Shown: positions 9,247 to 19,629, counted from the first letter of the stretch. The stretch: DNA of 64,000 nucleotides from Geminocystis sp. NIES-3708 (GCF_001548095.1 NZ_AP014815.1:3099656-3163655), one strand, 5' to 3'. The notes: a model not told the origin generated them from the sequence alone. Made by a program: numbers and translations.

Positions 9247-10812
9247 ATGAGAGCATTATTGCTTTATCCCCAATTTCCGCAATCCTTTTGGTCTTATGAT
9301 CGTGCTATGGAAATGGCTGGACTAAAATCTGTAATTCCACCATTGGGGATTATTACCGTTGCCGCATTATTGCCCCAAGATTGGGAAATTCGATTTTTTG
9401 ATCGGAATGTCAGTTTAGAAACCGATGCAGATTGGCAGTGGTGCGATATAGTGATTATTTCGGCAATGTTGGTACAAAAACCAGATTTTCACTATTTAAT
9501 CAAAAAAGCGGTCAAATGGGGCAAAAAAGTCGCAGTAGGTGGTCCTTATCCCACATCTGTTCCTGAAGATGCCTTAAATTCTGGTGCGAATTATCTGATT
9601 TTAGATGAAGGAGAAATGACGATACCTTTATTCTTAGAAGCTTTAAATCAAGGACAAACAAAGGGCATTTTTCGCTCTATAGATAAGCCTGATGTGACGA
9701 CTAGCCCCATGCCTCGTTTTGATTTGTTACAAATGAATGCTTACTTTATGATGGCAATTCAATTCTCTCGTGGTTGCCCTTTCAACTGTGAATTTTGTGA
9801 CATAATCAGTCTTTATGGTCGGAAACCTCGGACGAAAAATTCAGATCAAGCCTTAGCAGAATTACAAACTCTTTATGATTTAGGTTGGAGAGGTTCAGTT
9901 TTTATCGTTGATGATAATTTTATCGGTAATCAGCGTAATGTCAAGATTTTTTTACGAGAATTGATTCCTTGGCTAAAACAACGAAATTATCCCTTTACTT
10001 TTTTAACAGAAGCCTCAGTGAATTTGGCACAAGATGATGAACTATTAGAATTGATGACGGAAGCTCGTTTTTATGGAGTTTTTCTCGGTATTGAAACTCC
10101 AGATCAAGATAGTCTGCACGTCACCAAAAAGGTTCAAAATACTCGTAATTCCCTGGTAGAAGCCTGTGACAAGATTAATCAAGCTGGGTTGTTAATTTAT
10201 GCAGGATTCATTCTCGGTTTTGATGGAGAACGTACGGGAGCTGGCGATCGCATTCAACAATTTATAGCAGAAACAAATATTCCTCAACCGATGTTGGGCA
10301 TTCTTCAAGCATTACCAAATACCGCCTTATGGACTAGATTACGACAAGAAAATCGTTTAATTGAAAATATCAGTAGTACGGCTATGGGAGATCAAAATGC
10401 CTTGATGAATTTTATCCCAACAAGGTCGATTTCAGAAATTGCGAAAGAGTATGTTGAAGGATTTTGGAGATTATATGAACCAAAAACTTACTTAAATCGA
10501 TGTTTTCAACAATGTCTTAATATTCGAGTGAAAAACCGTTGGCAACAAACAAAAAAATTACCTCTTGATGTGGGATTACGAGTCATTAGTAATTTAATTT
10601 GGCATCAGGGTATTCGTCGCCCAGAAATTAGAGAACAATTTTGGCTACAACTTTGGACAATTTTGTGGAAAAAGCCTGAAGTATTAGTAATGTATTTGGT
10701 TTTATGTTTGACAGGAGAACATTTTTGGGAATATCGTATTTTAGCGAAAAAACGCATTGCGGAACAATTAGGATATGATCCTTTAACTGTTAGTTTTGAG
10801 AACATCGAATGA
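9247..10812 (+). CDS. B12-binding-domain radical SAM protein
   Basis: A 521-residue protein from ATG 9247, chosen because TTGGAG lies 8 bases upstream; an upstream in-frame start at 9226 lacks one. Residues 1-150 resemble the cobalamin-binding domain found in this radical SAM class, with YPQFPQSFWS and PPLGI motifs. The radical SAM core carries the cluster motif RGCPFNCEFCD (C-x3-C-x2-C) near residue 178, and a further DDNFIGN segment. The C-terminal 100 residues match the helical DUF4070-type tail often seen in cyanobacterial members. The substrate is unknown; relatives are methyltransferases or tailoring enzymes for lipids and natural products. It stands alone, with rpaA downstream. Confidence 0.88.
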   Translation: MRALLLYPQFPQSFWSYDRAMEMAGLKSVIPPLGIITVAALLPQDWEIRFFDRNVSLETDADWQWCDIVIISAMLVQKPDFHYLIKKAVKWGKKVAVGGPYPTSVPEDALNSGANYLILDEGEMTIPLFLEALNQGQTKGIFRSIDKPDVTTSPMPRFDLLQMNAYFMMAIQFSRGCPFNCEFCDIISLYGRKPRTKNSDQALAELQTLYDLGWRGSVFIVDDNFIGNQRNVKIFLRELIPWLKQRNYPFTFLTEASVNLAQDDELLELMTEARFYGVFLGIETPDQDSLHVTKKVQNTRNSLVEACDKINQAGLLIYAGFILGFDGERTGAGDRIQQFIAETNIPQPMLGILQALPNTALWTRLRQENRLIENISSTAMGDQNALMNFIPTRSISEIAKEYVEGFWRLYEPKTYLNRCFQQCLNIRVKNRWQQTKKLPLDVGLRVISNLIWHQGIRRPEIREQFWLQLWTILWKKPEVLVMYLVLCLTGEHFWEYRILAKKRIAEQLGYDPLTVSFENIE

Positions 10813-10955
10813 GCTTAAACTATAGATTACAAAAAGTAAATAAAACTTATTCATATTTAACAAGATTGCTTATAATTATTAACATAAGATAAATTTTTAT
10901 TGTTTTTTTATAAATATATTTTTTATTCACAAAATTATTATAGGCAGAATTGATA

Positions 10956-11669
10956 ATGTCTCGAATATTAGTTATTGATGACGATCCAGCAATCTCAGAA
11001 TTAGTATCTATTAACTTAGAAATGGCAGGATACGATATTTGTCAAGCAGAAGATGGTATTAAAGGACAAGCTTTAGCATTACAAATTCAACCAGATTTAA
11101 TTATGTTAGATCTGATGTTACCAAAAGTTGATGGTTTCACTGTCTGTCAAAGATTGAGACGGGATGAAAGAACTTCTAATATTCCTGTATTAATGTTAAC
11201 AGCTTTAGTGCAAACTAAAGATAAGGTTGATGGTTTTAATGCTGGTGCTGATGATTACTTAACAAAACCTTTTGAAGTAGAAGAAATGTTGGCAAGGGTA
11301 AAAGCATTATTAAGAAGAAGTGAGCGTACTTCACAATCTACCAAGCATAGCGAAATTCTTAATTATGGATCTTTAACCCTTGTGCCTGAAAGATTTGAAG
11401 CAATTTGGTTCGAGAAAACGATCAAGCTAACTCATTTAGAATTTGAGTTGTTGCATTGTTTATTACAACGTCACGGACAAACTGTTTCCCCTAGTGATAT
11501 TCTCAAAGAAGTATGGGGATATGATCCAAATGATGATATTGAAACCATTAGAGTTCACGTTAGACATCTAAGAACAAAATTAGAGCCTGATCCCCGTCGC
11601 CCTCGTTATATTAAAACGGTATATGGTGCAGGATATTGTTTAGAATTAAATCAAAATAATAATAATTAA
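10956..11669 (+). CDS. rpaA: OmpR-family response regulator RpaA
   Basis: A 237-residue two-domain transcription factor. The receiver has the acidic cluster D8-D10, phosphoacceptor D52 ([10 protein letters not shown]), Thr in MLTAL and the lysine in LTKPF. The winged-helix DNA-binding domain (about 135-235) ends [18 protein letters not shown]. The segments [21 protein letters not shown] and [23 protein letters not shown] match my memory of RpaA closely and differ clearly from RpaB. In cyanobacteria RpaA is phosphorylated by SasA and CikA-controlled, and transmits circadian and light signals to global transcription. The start is ATG 10956; an in-frame TTG two codons earlier is less likely. No kinase gene lies nearby. 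Confidence 0.92.
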   Translation: MSRILVIDDDPAISELVSINLEMAGYDICQAEDGIKGQALALQIQPDLIMLDLMLPKVDGFTVCQRLRRDERTSNIPVLMLTALVQTKDKVDGFNAGADDYLTKPFEVEEMLARVKALLRRSERTSQSTKHSEILNYGSLTLVPERFEAIWFEKTIKLTHLEFELLHCLLQRHGQTVSPSDILKEVWGYDPNDDIETIRVHVRHLRTKLEPDPRRPRYIKTVYGAGYCLELNQNNNN

Positions 11670-11672
11670 TAA

Positions 11673-12560
11673 TTACTTACCAAATTTTGGTAATTTTAAA
11701 AACGATTGCCTACGTTGTTTACCATTTTTAGAATTATCCCCTTGTTTCACCTCTAAATTATTATTAAGTTTTTCTGATTTATTCACTGGTGGAAGACTTA
11801 AATTACTTTCTAATAAAATAGAAGATACACTATTTTTTTTACTCTCTTTTAATAACTCAAATTTTTCTACTTTTTGTGGTATGTCATCAATAATTTTTTC
11901 TTCATTTTGTTCCTTTAAATTATTAAGAATAATCCCAGAATCTTCTTGATTAGGATTTTGCATTTCACTATCTGATGATAGATCAATTGACAAAACGGGT
12001 ATTGAATAATTAGATTTATCCTTTGACCAAGATTCGATTCCTAAACTACCGACATCAGAAGGATTTACAGAAGATGATGTTAAATATTGATCTAATGAAG
12101 TTTTTAGTTGAATGTTATATCTTTGCTGTCTTTGGAGTCTAGTTTGTAATTCTTTATTTTCTTTTTCTTTTTGTTTTAATTGATGTTGGGTTTCATTGTA
12201 CTTATCTTGAAGTAAAGAACATTCTCTTTCTAACCCCGCCGCTAATTGTTGAGTTTTTTTTAATTCAGTATTAACAGTATCAAAAGTTGTTTTTTGTTTT
12301 TCGTATTGTTGATTTTTTTGATTAATTTTTATATCTGATTCTTTTATTTTTTGATATTGTTCGTTTATTAATTGATTTTGATCTTGATTTTTAATAACTT
12401 GTACTGTGAGTTGATTTTTTTGTTCTGCAATTATATTATCTAATTGGGCAATTTTTTCTTTTAATTCCTGATTTTGTTTTCTGATTTTACAAGCAATGGA
12501 ATGCCAATCCTTATCAGTTAAAGAAGATTTATTAATAGGAGAAGATTGAGAACTACTCAT
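11673..12560 (-). CDS. Coiled-coil protein of unknown function
   Basis: A 295-residue, very Gln/Lys/Glu/Asn-rich protein. Residues about 28-160 form a long heptad-type coiled coil. Residues 160-295 are disordered and Ser/Asn-rich, ending in a basic tail (KQRRQSFLKLPKFGK). There is no signal peptide or membrane segment. It is convergent with rpaA, with only 3 bases between the stop codons. It could be a cytoskeletal or scaffold protein. I cannot name a family, and low-complexity coiled coils make similarity-based assignment unreliable. Confidence 0.75.
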   Translation of the reverse strand: MSSSQSSPINKSSLTDKDWHSIACKIRKQNQELKEKIAQLDNIIAEQKNQLTVQVIKNQDQNQLINEQYQKIKESDIKINQKNQQYEKQKTTFDTVNTELKKTQQLAAGLERECSLLQDKYNETQHQLKQKEKENKELQTRLQRQQRYNIQLKTSLDQYLTSSSVNPSDVGSLGIESWSKDKSNYSIPVLSIDLSSDSEMQNPNQEDSGIILNNLKEQNEEKIIDDIPQKVEKFELLKESKKNSVSSILLESNLSLPPVNKSEKLNNNLEVKQGDNSKNGKQRRQSFLKLPKFGK

Positions 12561-12787
12561 AAGATATAGCTGAATAATTAAATTTAAAGAATGATTTTAG
12601 TTTCAAGGTTAACATAGGTAAGAAAATATCATCGAGGAAATTATCGAAAAGATTATATTAGCATATTTTTTATTAAGAATTATTAAAACGCTGATAATTA
12701 AAGGGATTTAATACTATATTTCATTGACTAAATTTAAAAAAAATGATAAAGTTTAGATGTTAAAATAAGGCATAAATCAAAAATACG

Positions 12788-12985
12788 ATGAACTTCAAAT
12801 CGGATAGCTTAACTCAGTCGATGAACGATGATGTTCGTGATTATGTTGCTCATTTACAACTACACATGAGTCTTCAATCTCGTAATCTTTTACCATCTAT
12901 GAACCAAGTTCAAGATAGCCGTGATAATTTACTTTACCAAACTCAAGCTACTATCGAAAAATACACTTCTCGTGAGTTAGCTTAG
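12788..12985 (+). CDS. Small hypothetical protein
   Basis: A 65-residue hydrophilic protein with no membrane segment, rich in Gln, Ser and Asn, with a central HLQLHMSLQSRNLLPSM segment and a likely helical C-terminus. Codon usage looks normal. A 227-base gap separates it from the divergent coiled-coil gene, giving room for a promoter. No conventional ribosome binding site is obvious just before ATG 12788. I do not recognise the family; cyanobacteria have many such small conserved proteins. It is probably real because of composition and isolation. Confidence 0.5.
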   Translation: MNFKSDSLTQSMNDDVRDYVAHLQLHMSLQSRNLLPSMNQVQDSRDNLLYQTQATIEKYTSRELA

Positions 12986-13156
12986 TTTTTCAATACTTAA
13001 GCAAAATATATTTTATATTAGACTTTTCTAAGAAGTTAGAAAATGGGGGATGAGGAAATAAATTTCTACTCCTTTTTCCCTCTTATTTTCGGCAAGGTTT
13101 TTATATCAAATTTCGGTATTTATTATCAACTATTTTTATAAAGAAAAATTCTGTAA

Positions 13157-14367
13157 ATGTTAAACAATTTAAAAAAAAATGGCTACAGTATTTAGAATGG
13201 TTTTATGAAACTTCTACCACAGTTGTTATTATTGTTTTCCTATTTTTCTTAATTCCTATTATTATTTGGATAGATATAGAAGAAGTAAAATTCTTTAAAA
13301 ATATTATTGAAATTTTATTAGAAAAAGGAGAAGTAATAGCTATTTTGTCAGCTATACTACTTTATTTTAAAGAAGCTCGTAATCGCAAAAAAAGAGAACA
13401 TTATGAAGCGTGGCAAGTAATTAATTCTGCCCATAATCAAGGAGGAAGTGGAGGAAGAATTAATGCTTTAGAAGATTTGAATAAAGATCATGTTTCTTTA
13501 GAAAATTTAACAGTAATAGAAGCAGATTTAACAAAAATTAATTTACAAAAAGCCGATTTAGGAAAAGCTAATTTTGCAAAATCTCGTTTAGAAAGAGCTA
13601 ATTTACAAGAAGCTGTTTTAGTTAGTGCTAATTTACAAGAAGCTGTTTTAGTAGGTGCTAATTTAGAAAATGCAATTTTAAGTAATGCTAATCTTCAAGG
13701 TGCCGATTTACGGAAGGTTAATTTTAAAAATGCAATGTTATTTAATGTTAATCTTCAAGATGCAACTTTAACAGGCACAAATTTTGAACAAGCAGTTTTA
13801 AGTAATGCTAAATTACAAGGTGCAATTTTAAGTAAAGCTGATTTTAGTCAAGCTATTTTAGATAATGCCAAGTTACAAGGTTGCATTTTAAACAAGAGTA
13901 ATTTTCAAGGTGCAAATTTAAGTAATACTAATTTTGAAAAAGCCATATTACAGGAAGTCAATTTCTCTCAAGCCAATGTTTTTAATGCTAATTTTGATGA
14001 AGCTGATTTAAGTGAAGCTGATTTAACGAATGTCATTAATTTAACTGAAAAACAAATTTTTAAAGCTATAATTTGTAAAACATTATTACCGAATAAAATT
14101 ATTATTGATTCTAATCGAGATTGTAATGTTAAAGTAGAACAAATTTTTCAAGAAGATGGACAACTTTCTGAGGAAGAAAAAAAACAATTATTAAGATTAA
14201 AAAACTTTATTCAACTTGCTTCAGAAGATGGTAAAATTTCTCAAGATGAAATGAAAACTATTGAATCTTTAATTACTTCTGATCATAGAATTAATATTCA
14301 AGAGTTAAAAATTTTACAAGAATTGATTAATTCTAAAATTGAAAAGGGAGAATTAAATTTAGAATGA
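13157..14367 (+). CDS. Pentapeptide-repeat membrane protein, apparent frameshift at an A9 run
   Basis: The reading frame encoding the repeats is open from about 13054 but has no ATG, GTG or TTG before the TTG at 13345. That TTG would lie after a clear membrane segment (VVIIVFLFFLIPIIIW, about 13222-13269) that is in frame. In the next frame ATG 13157 reads MLNNLKK and runs into a run of nine A at 13171-13179. One more A, or slippage there, joins it exactly to the membrane segment and the rest. After the membrane helix and a short basic region come about 25 A(N/D)Lxx pentapeptide repeats, which fold as a right-handed quadrilateral beta-helix. A helical C-terminal domain (about 80 residues) with EEKKQLLRLKNFI and a DGKISQDEM acidic loop follows. 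No function is assigned. The start coordinate assumes the frameshift; the uninterrupted alternative is 13345-14367. Confidence 0.75.
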
Positions 14368-14503
14368 TTATTAATTGATCGCTTTTATTAGATTCAAAAA
14401 TTATCAATAATTGATGATTAATATTTGAGAAATAACTTTTTTTATAGTAAATGCTATTGATATTGTTATGGGTTAGTCTATATTTATTTGAGTATAAAAA
14501 ATA

Positions 14504-15049
14504 ATGAAAAAAAGAATAAATAAAATTGAATTTATTTTTGAAAATCTTATTTGGAATTTTCGTTTTTTTGTTTTATTTCCTGTTATTTTTAGTTTATTTA
14601 GTTCCTTAAAATTTTTTATTATTGGTAGTTTAGATATTTGGGCAGGATTAATTTTAAAGTTTAATGTTAAAGATCCAGAAGGAGCAATTACTTATAAAAT
14701 TGTCTCTTATATTATTGGTGGTATCGATTATTATTTAATTGGTATTGTCTTATTAATTTTTAGTTTTGGTATTTACGAACTTTTTATTTCTAAAATTGAT
14801 ATTCGATTTGAGCAAGACGAAATTAATATTCTTCAAAGTGAATCTTTAGAAGAGTTAAAAGGAAAATTGGTTCAAGTTATTGTAGTCGCATTAATCGTAA
14901 GTTTATTTAAAAAAATGTTAAATTTAGAAGTAAAACAAGCTAGTGATTTAGCATATATTGCTTTATCTATCTTACTGATTTCTATAAGTAGTTATTTACT
15001 TCAATTACAACATAAAAGTTCTCATAAATCTCACCACGAAAATCATTAA
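14504..15049 (+). CDS. UPF0114/YqhA-family membrane protein
   Basis: A 181-residue integral membrane protein with about four hydrophobic helices (roughly residues 20-40, 62-95, 122-140, 150-165). It has the family blocks ENLIWNFRFFVLFPVI at the N-terminus and LVQVIVVALIVSLFKKML in the second half. The C-terminus is His/Ser-rich (HKSSHKSHHENH). No activity has been proven for this family. It lies between the pentapeptide membrane protein and the ion channel, all in the same direction with gaps of 136 and 42 bases, so the three may be one transcription unit of membrane proteins (inference). Confidence 0.82.
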   Translation: MKKRINKIEFIFENLIWNFRFFVLFPVIFSLFSSLKFFIIGSLDIWAGLILKFNVKDPEGAITYKIVSYIIGGIDYYLIGIVLLIFSFGIYELFISKIDIRFEQDEINILQSESLEELKGKLVQVIVVALIVSLFKKMLNLEVKQASDLAYIALSILLISISSYLLQLQHKSSHKSHHENH

Positions 15050-15091
15050 ATTGTCAATTAATTTTGTTTTTATTTTAACGGGTAATCACTT

Positions 15092-16471
15092 GTGAAAGTA
15101 ATCAGAGAAAATTCTACATTTAGAATAATTTGGGATAGTTTTATACTGATTTTAATTTTTGTTACCGTTGGATTATTACCGTTTCAAATTGCATTTAATC
15201 AAGATTTATTATTAGATTATCAAAAATTAAATTATTTCTTCGATTCTTTTTTTTTCATAGATATATTCTTAAATTTTTTTACTTCTTATCGTTATCATGG
15301 GGAAGAAATTACAGATCTAAAAAAAACAAAAAATCATTACTTTAAAAAATTCTTTTTTATTGATTTTGTTGCCAATATTCCTCTTGATATTTTGTTTGTA
15401 TTCTTTCCACAAATTACTATTGGTAAAATACCTTTATTTTTAGTTTTAAGACTCTTACGTCTTTTAAGAATTACCAGACTTTTACTAATTTTTAATCGTT
15501 GGGAAAGTTATAGTCACATTAATCCAGGTTATGTCAGAATTACAAAATTATTTATTACTGTAATTATTCTTACTCATTGGATTGCGTGTATTTGGTTTTT
15601 TCTTGCCTTTATTGACAATTTTCCCGCAGATTCTTGGGTTGTTGCTTTAGAAATCGAAAATGCTTCTGTGATTAGACAATATATTTATTCTCTTTATTGG
15701 GCTGTGACAACTATGACTACGATTGGTTATGGAGACATTACCCCTCATCGAGATATTGAATATGTAGCCACAACTATGATTATGATTGTGGGAGCATCTA
15801 CTTACGCTTTTATTATTGGTAATATCGCTTCTCTTTTTAGTAATCTTGATTCAGCGAAAATTGCCCATAAGAATAAAACTGAGGCTTTAACACAATTTTT
15901 AGCCTATCATAATGTTCCAAAATCCTTAATTTTTCAACTCAGAAATTATTATGATTATATCTGGGAACGTCACCGAGGCTTACCAGAAAATAATTTTTTT
16001 GAAGATTTACCTCTACATTTTCATTTAGATATTCTTCAACACATTACAGGAGATTTATTAGAAAAAGTAGCGTTATTTCAATATTGCTCTCCTCGTTTAA
16101 GAAATGTTTTACTTATCGCTCTTAAATTTCAAACCTATCCACCTAATAGTTATATTGTCAAAGAAGGAGATTTAGGACAAGCCATTTATTTTATTTCTTT
16201 AGGCAAAGTTGAAATTTTATCAGAACAAGAATCTAATTTTGAATTTATATTAGAAACAGGAGAATATTTTGGACATTTATCTTTGATTTTTAATGAAAAA
16301 CTCACCGCATCAGTAAAAACTTTAACTTATTGTGAAATTTTTATTTTAAATAGAAAACAATTTAATTATATCAAAAATGAATATCCAGAATTTAAAGATG
16401 TTTTAAAAAAAGCCGCATCTGAACATACAAAAAAGATGTCAGAATTAATTTTAGAGGGATTAATACTGTAA
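15092..16471 (+). CDS. Six-helix cation channel with cyclic-nucleotide-binding-like domain
   Basis: A 459-residue protein starting at GTG 15092, with a weak GGGT upstream. Residues about 10-240 form the voltage-sensor-like and pore helices; the S4-like segment has spaced arginines (LRLLRLLRITRLL). The pore loop TTMTTIGYGDITP contains the K+ selectivity filter GYGD. A C-linker is followed by a CNBD (about 340-440) with VKEGDLGQAIYFISLGKVEIL and a GEYFGHLSL loop. Architecture is that of bacterial CNG/HCN-like or Kv-like channels in the inner or thylakoid membrane. The canonical phosphate-binding Arg of cyclic-nucleotide sites is not evident after the FGHLSL loop (it continues IFNEKLTASVK), so ligand binding is doubtful. 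Confidence 0.9.
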   Translation: MKVIRENSTFRIIWDSFILILIFVTVGLLPFQIAFNQDLLLDYQKLNYFFDSFFFIDIFLNFFTSYRYHGEEITDLKKTKNHYFKKFFFIDFVANIPLDILFVFFPQITIGKIPLFLVLRLLRLLRITRLLLIFNRWESYSHINPGYVRITKLFITVIILTHWIACIWFFLAFIDNFPADSWVVALEIENASVIRQYIYSLYWAVTTMTTIGYGDITPHRDIEYVATTMIMIVGASTYAFIIGNIASLFSNLDSAKIAHKNKTEALTQFLAYHNVPKSLIFQLRNYYDYIWERHRGLPENNFFEDLPLHFHLDILQHITGDLLEKVALFQYCSPRLRNVLLIALKFQTYPPNSYIVKEGDLGQAIYFISLGKVEILSEQESNFEFILETGEYFGHLSLIFNEKLTASVKTLTYCEIFILNRKQFNYIKNEYPEFKDVLKKAASEHTKKMSELILEGLIL

Positions 16472-16550
16472 ATTTAAGAGATCATCAATTATTATCACAT
16501 TGTCTATTCCCTAACTTGTTAGAAAAGTCTATTGTTAATTGTTAATTATT

Positions 16551-18806
16551 TTATGGTGCTTGAAGGCGAATCAAGTTATTTTCGGGTAAATATTCTTTAT
16601 ATTGACCATTTTCTGCTAATATTGCCAATAGATTTAGTTCAGCATCAGGATCGATATGTAAATCTTTCCACGGTACAGAAATTTCTATAGAGGTATCAAA
16701 AGCAATTCTTGCACCACAATAACGAGAGTGCCAGTTACCATCTTCTCCCGCTTCTTGTAACCAAATAGTTTTAGTTACTAAATTTATACACAAATGATGG
16801 TGATAGTAATAGTGAAGAGGGGCTTCATCAGGCAAATTAGCCAAATAAATCTGATTATTACGGATTAATCTGCCGGGATAGTACCAAAATAAATGTAATT
16901 CAGAAGGTAAGTCTTGCCCCGCTTTAACCCCCGGCTTGATGTCAAAACGCAGGTAAAAGTTAAGGTGATCCCAACCATAGAATATAGCAGGAATGAGACT
17001 TGCACGGTGCATAGTTCCCCTTGCTCCACCAATTTTGATTTTTCCAGCCTTATCCCAATCTTCCTCATCCCCTCGCCCATCTATGACGGGATGAATGAAA
17101 CTAGCAGGTAAATAATCATTAGCTAATTTTGTTTCAACTTCCGCAACAGGTTTATATAAATATTCTGGTGGAGTTTCATCTAAGGCTTGATATAAAACAA
17201 TTAAATGTTCTCTAAATAATTGGTCAAACATCGCATCATGATTAGAATGATGAGGATCACCAAACCACCAAAACCAATCTGAACCTTCGGCAGCGTATAA
17301 TGCTTCCCACGCTTCGGGATTATTTTCTTCTGTGGCTTCTGAATGTTTTGCTAAAATTTCTCTAGCGGTTTTAAGATATTCCCATGCTCGATTTTTCGCA
17401 GGATCTCCAATCCATGTACTAAAGCTACCATCAACCCATGAACCACTATGTAAACTCTTGCTATTGAGGATTTGGGTAGGAGGAAATTGATCGATAAATT
17501 CAGAAACAGTAACTAATTTAATTTGTGATTGTTGAGATAGCCGACTATAAAGGGATTCTAAAAATAATTTACCATCTTTTTCGTAAAATTCCCAACAGTT
17601 TTCTCCGTCAAGAGCGATTGTCACTAACCAAGGATTTTCTAAAGTGCTTTTGTCATCTCCCCACTGTCTTTCTTTTAACCGTCTAGCAATAGCTTCTAAA
17701 TGTCCAATTAAATCTCCTGCGGCTTGTTCTGGGTTCATTGCACCGTAGGTAAAGCCGATTAAATCTGATAGACGGTGATCTCGAAAAATGATACTTAAAT
17801 CACCTTCTGAGGTTTCTAATCGATAAGGGCGATATAGGTATTCTGGTTCATATAAATTCCCCATTTCATCTCGCTGAAAAAAGTGATTGATACTCCATCC
17901 TAAAACTGCTTCATCAGAGCATAACCAATTAAATCCTTTTTTGGCAACATGGGGTAAAATTGAAGGACTAACAGACTGTTCACTAGGCCATAATCCTCTT
18001 GGCGATCGCCCAAATCTATCTTCATAAATATTCCATGCTTTGTTGAGGTGACGAGGAATATCTTCTTCCCAGAGAAAACGAGTATCAGGTAAAGTCATAT
18101 TTGGAATGGCGACTCTTCCTGCATTTGTATCGGCTAATAAGGGTAAAATTGGATGAGTGTAAGGGGTTGTGGTAACTTCTAATTGTCCTGTTTCCTGCAT
18201 TTTTTTATGCTGTGGAATAATACGGGCAATAATTTCTTGTTGTTTAGCACAAATATGTTGGCGATCACGTAATGTAAAATTGTGACCTTTTTCTAGCCAT
18301 CCAGCAATATCAGGATCATCCCAAAAAAGAGGATCAAACCATGCTAAATTATGCCATGCTAACAAATCACTGTAATCTTTATCATCCCAACGTTCATAAC
18401 ACCATTGTTCACCTTTTAGATGACGTTCTTGATAAAGTTCTTCATATCGAGCATGGGGGCGAATCAAATGATAATGATTAGCGTCGAAAAAATGTGCAAT
18501 TATATATTGTTTTTGTTCTTTAGTTAATTCAGTGACAGGAGTAAGAGTTAAAGCTAAATAAGGATCGATAGCTGTACCATTAGCATATTCTTCTAACTGT
18601 AAAATCAAAGAGGGAACAAGGTTGACAGTTTGATGTAGTAAAGGATATTTTTCAAGAATTAAAACTAAATCTAAATAATCTTTGATACCGTGTAGCCTAA
18701 CCCAAGGTAAACGATATTGTCCACCAAAATCATGACTAGACAGGCGAGATTTATACAATGGCTGATGTTGATGCCAGATAAATGCAACATAGAGAGGATG
18801 AGCCAT
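16551..18806 (-). CDS. Glycoside hydrolase family 57 enzyme
   Basis: A 751-residue cytoplasmic enzyme of the alpha-amylase/glucan-modifying GH57 family. The N-terminal FIWHQHQP motif is GH57 conserved region 1. GLWPSEQSVS (about 271-280) holds the catalytic nucleophile Glu276. IALDGENCWEFY holds the general acid Asp400. A C-terminal region from about residue 575 (PVIDGRGDEEDWDKAG) looks like a beta-sandwich carbohydrate-associated domain. The likely substrate is glycogen or maltodextrin-type alpha-glucan; exact specificity (amylase, branching or glucanotransferase) is not readable. It is alone on the minus strand, with cysC starting divergently 229 bases away. Confidence 0.9.
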   Translation of the reverse strand: MAHPLYVAFIWHQHQPLYKSRLSSHDFGGQYRLPWVRLHGIKDYLDLVLILEKYPLLHQTVNLVPSLILQLEEYANGTAIDPYLALTLTPVTELTKEQKQYIIAHFFDANHYHLIRPHARYEELYQERHLKGEQWCYERWDDKDYSDLLAWHNLAWFDPLFWDDPDIAGWLEKGHNFTLRDRQHICAKQQEIIARIIPQHKKMQETGQLEVTTTPYTHPILPLLADTNAGRVAIPNMTLPDTRFLWEEDIPRHLNKAWNIYEDRFGRSPRGLWPSEQSVSPSILPHVAKKGFNWLCSDEAVLGWSINHFFQRDEMGNLYEPEYLYRPYRLETSEGDLSIIFRDHRLSDLIGFTYGAMNPEQAAGDLIGHLEAIARRLKERQWGDDKSTLENPWLVTIALDGENCWEFYEKDGKLFLESLYSRLSQQSQIKLVTVSEFIDQFPPTQILNSKSLHSGSWVDGSFSTWIGDPAKNRAWEYLKTAREILAKHSEATEENNPEAWEALYAAEGSDWFWWFGDPHHSNHDAMFDQLFREHLIVLYQALDETPPEYLYKPVAEVETKLANDYLPASFIHPVIDGRGDEEDWDKAGKIKIGGARGTMHRASLIPAIFYGWDHLNFYLRFDIKPGVKAGQDLPSELHLFWYYPGRLIRNNQIYLANLPDEAPLHYYYHHHLCINLVTKTIWLQEAGEDGNWHSRYCGARIAFDTSIEISVPWKDLHIDPDAELNLLAILAENGQYKEYLPENNLIRLQAP

Positions 18807-19035
18807 AATTTAAGGGGATAGATAAATAATCTTTATCAATTCATCTTAATCAACTTTTTTTTGATGATATTAATTCCGTAAAGTTTCTTAACCTCTTACT
18901 GAATTTATTATGATTAACATAAATAGCGATCGCATTAAGAAGTTTAATGCTAATTGCTCATTGTTAATTGCCTCTTACACTTGTAAAATACTTTAGGAGT
19001 ATTAAATTCTATTATTAATAACTATAATAAATATC

Positions 19036-19581
19036 ATGGAACAAAAAGGCGTAACCATTTGGTTTACTGGATTAAGCGGTGCTGGAAAAACCACCATTAG
19101 TCATCAAGTAGAATTAAAATTAAGAGAACAAGGCTATAAATTAGAAGTGTTAGACGGTGATATAGTTCGCACAAATTTAACGAAGGGATTAGGTTTTAGT
19201 AAAGAAGACAGAGATGAAAATATCCGCCGTATTGGTTTTGTCTCAAATTTACTTACTCGCAATGGTGTTATCGTTATTGTTTCAGCTATTTCTCCTTATC
19301 GTGAAATTAGAGATGAAGTCAGGGAAAAAATCGGCAATTTTGTTGAAGTTTTTGTCAACGCTCCTTTGTCAGTATGTGAAGATAGAGACGTAAAAGGTTT
19401 ATATAAAAAAGCCCGTAGCGGAGAAATCAAAATGTTTACAGGTATTAGTGATCCTTATGAAGCACCTCTTAACCCTGAAATTGAGTGTCGCACTGACTTA
19501 GAAGAATTAGACGAAAGCGTAAATAAAGTATTACAATCTTTAGAAAAACTTGGTTATTTACCTCAACCTGTAGTTGTCTAA
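19036..19581 (+). CDS. cysC: Adenylyl-sulfate kinase
   Basis: It phosphorylates adenosine 5'-phosphosulfate to PAPS in assimilatory sulfate reduction. The 181-residue product has P-loop GLSGAGKTT at about 12-20, the LDGD-IVR substrate segment near 40, and the conserved FTGISDPYEAP block near 140. Length is typical of a stand-alone kinase with no sulfurylase fusion. The DUF92 gene follows 48 bases downstream in the same direction; a functional tie is not obvious. The upstream 229 bases, shared with the divergent GH57 gene, contain a HIP1-like GCGATCGC near 18925 and no feature I can name. Confidence 0.95.
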   Translation: MEQKGVTIWFTGLSGAGKTTISHQVELKLREQGYKLEVLDGDIVRTNLTKGLGFSKEDRDENIRRIGFVSNLLTRNGVIVIVSAISPYREIRDEVREKIGNFVEVFVNAPLSVCEDRDVKGLYKKARSGEIKMFTGISDPYEAPLNPEIECRTDLEELDESVNKVLQSLEKLGYLPQPVVV

Positions 19582-19629
19582 TCAAAAATTAATCAAGAAA
19601 AAAGCATCTTTTACACTTACCAAATAACT

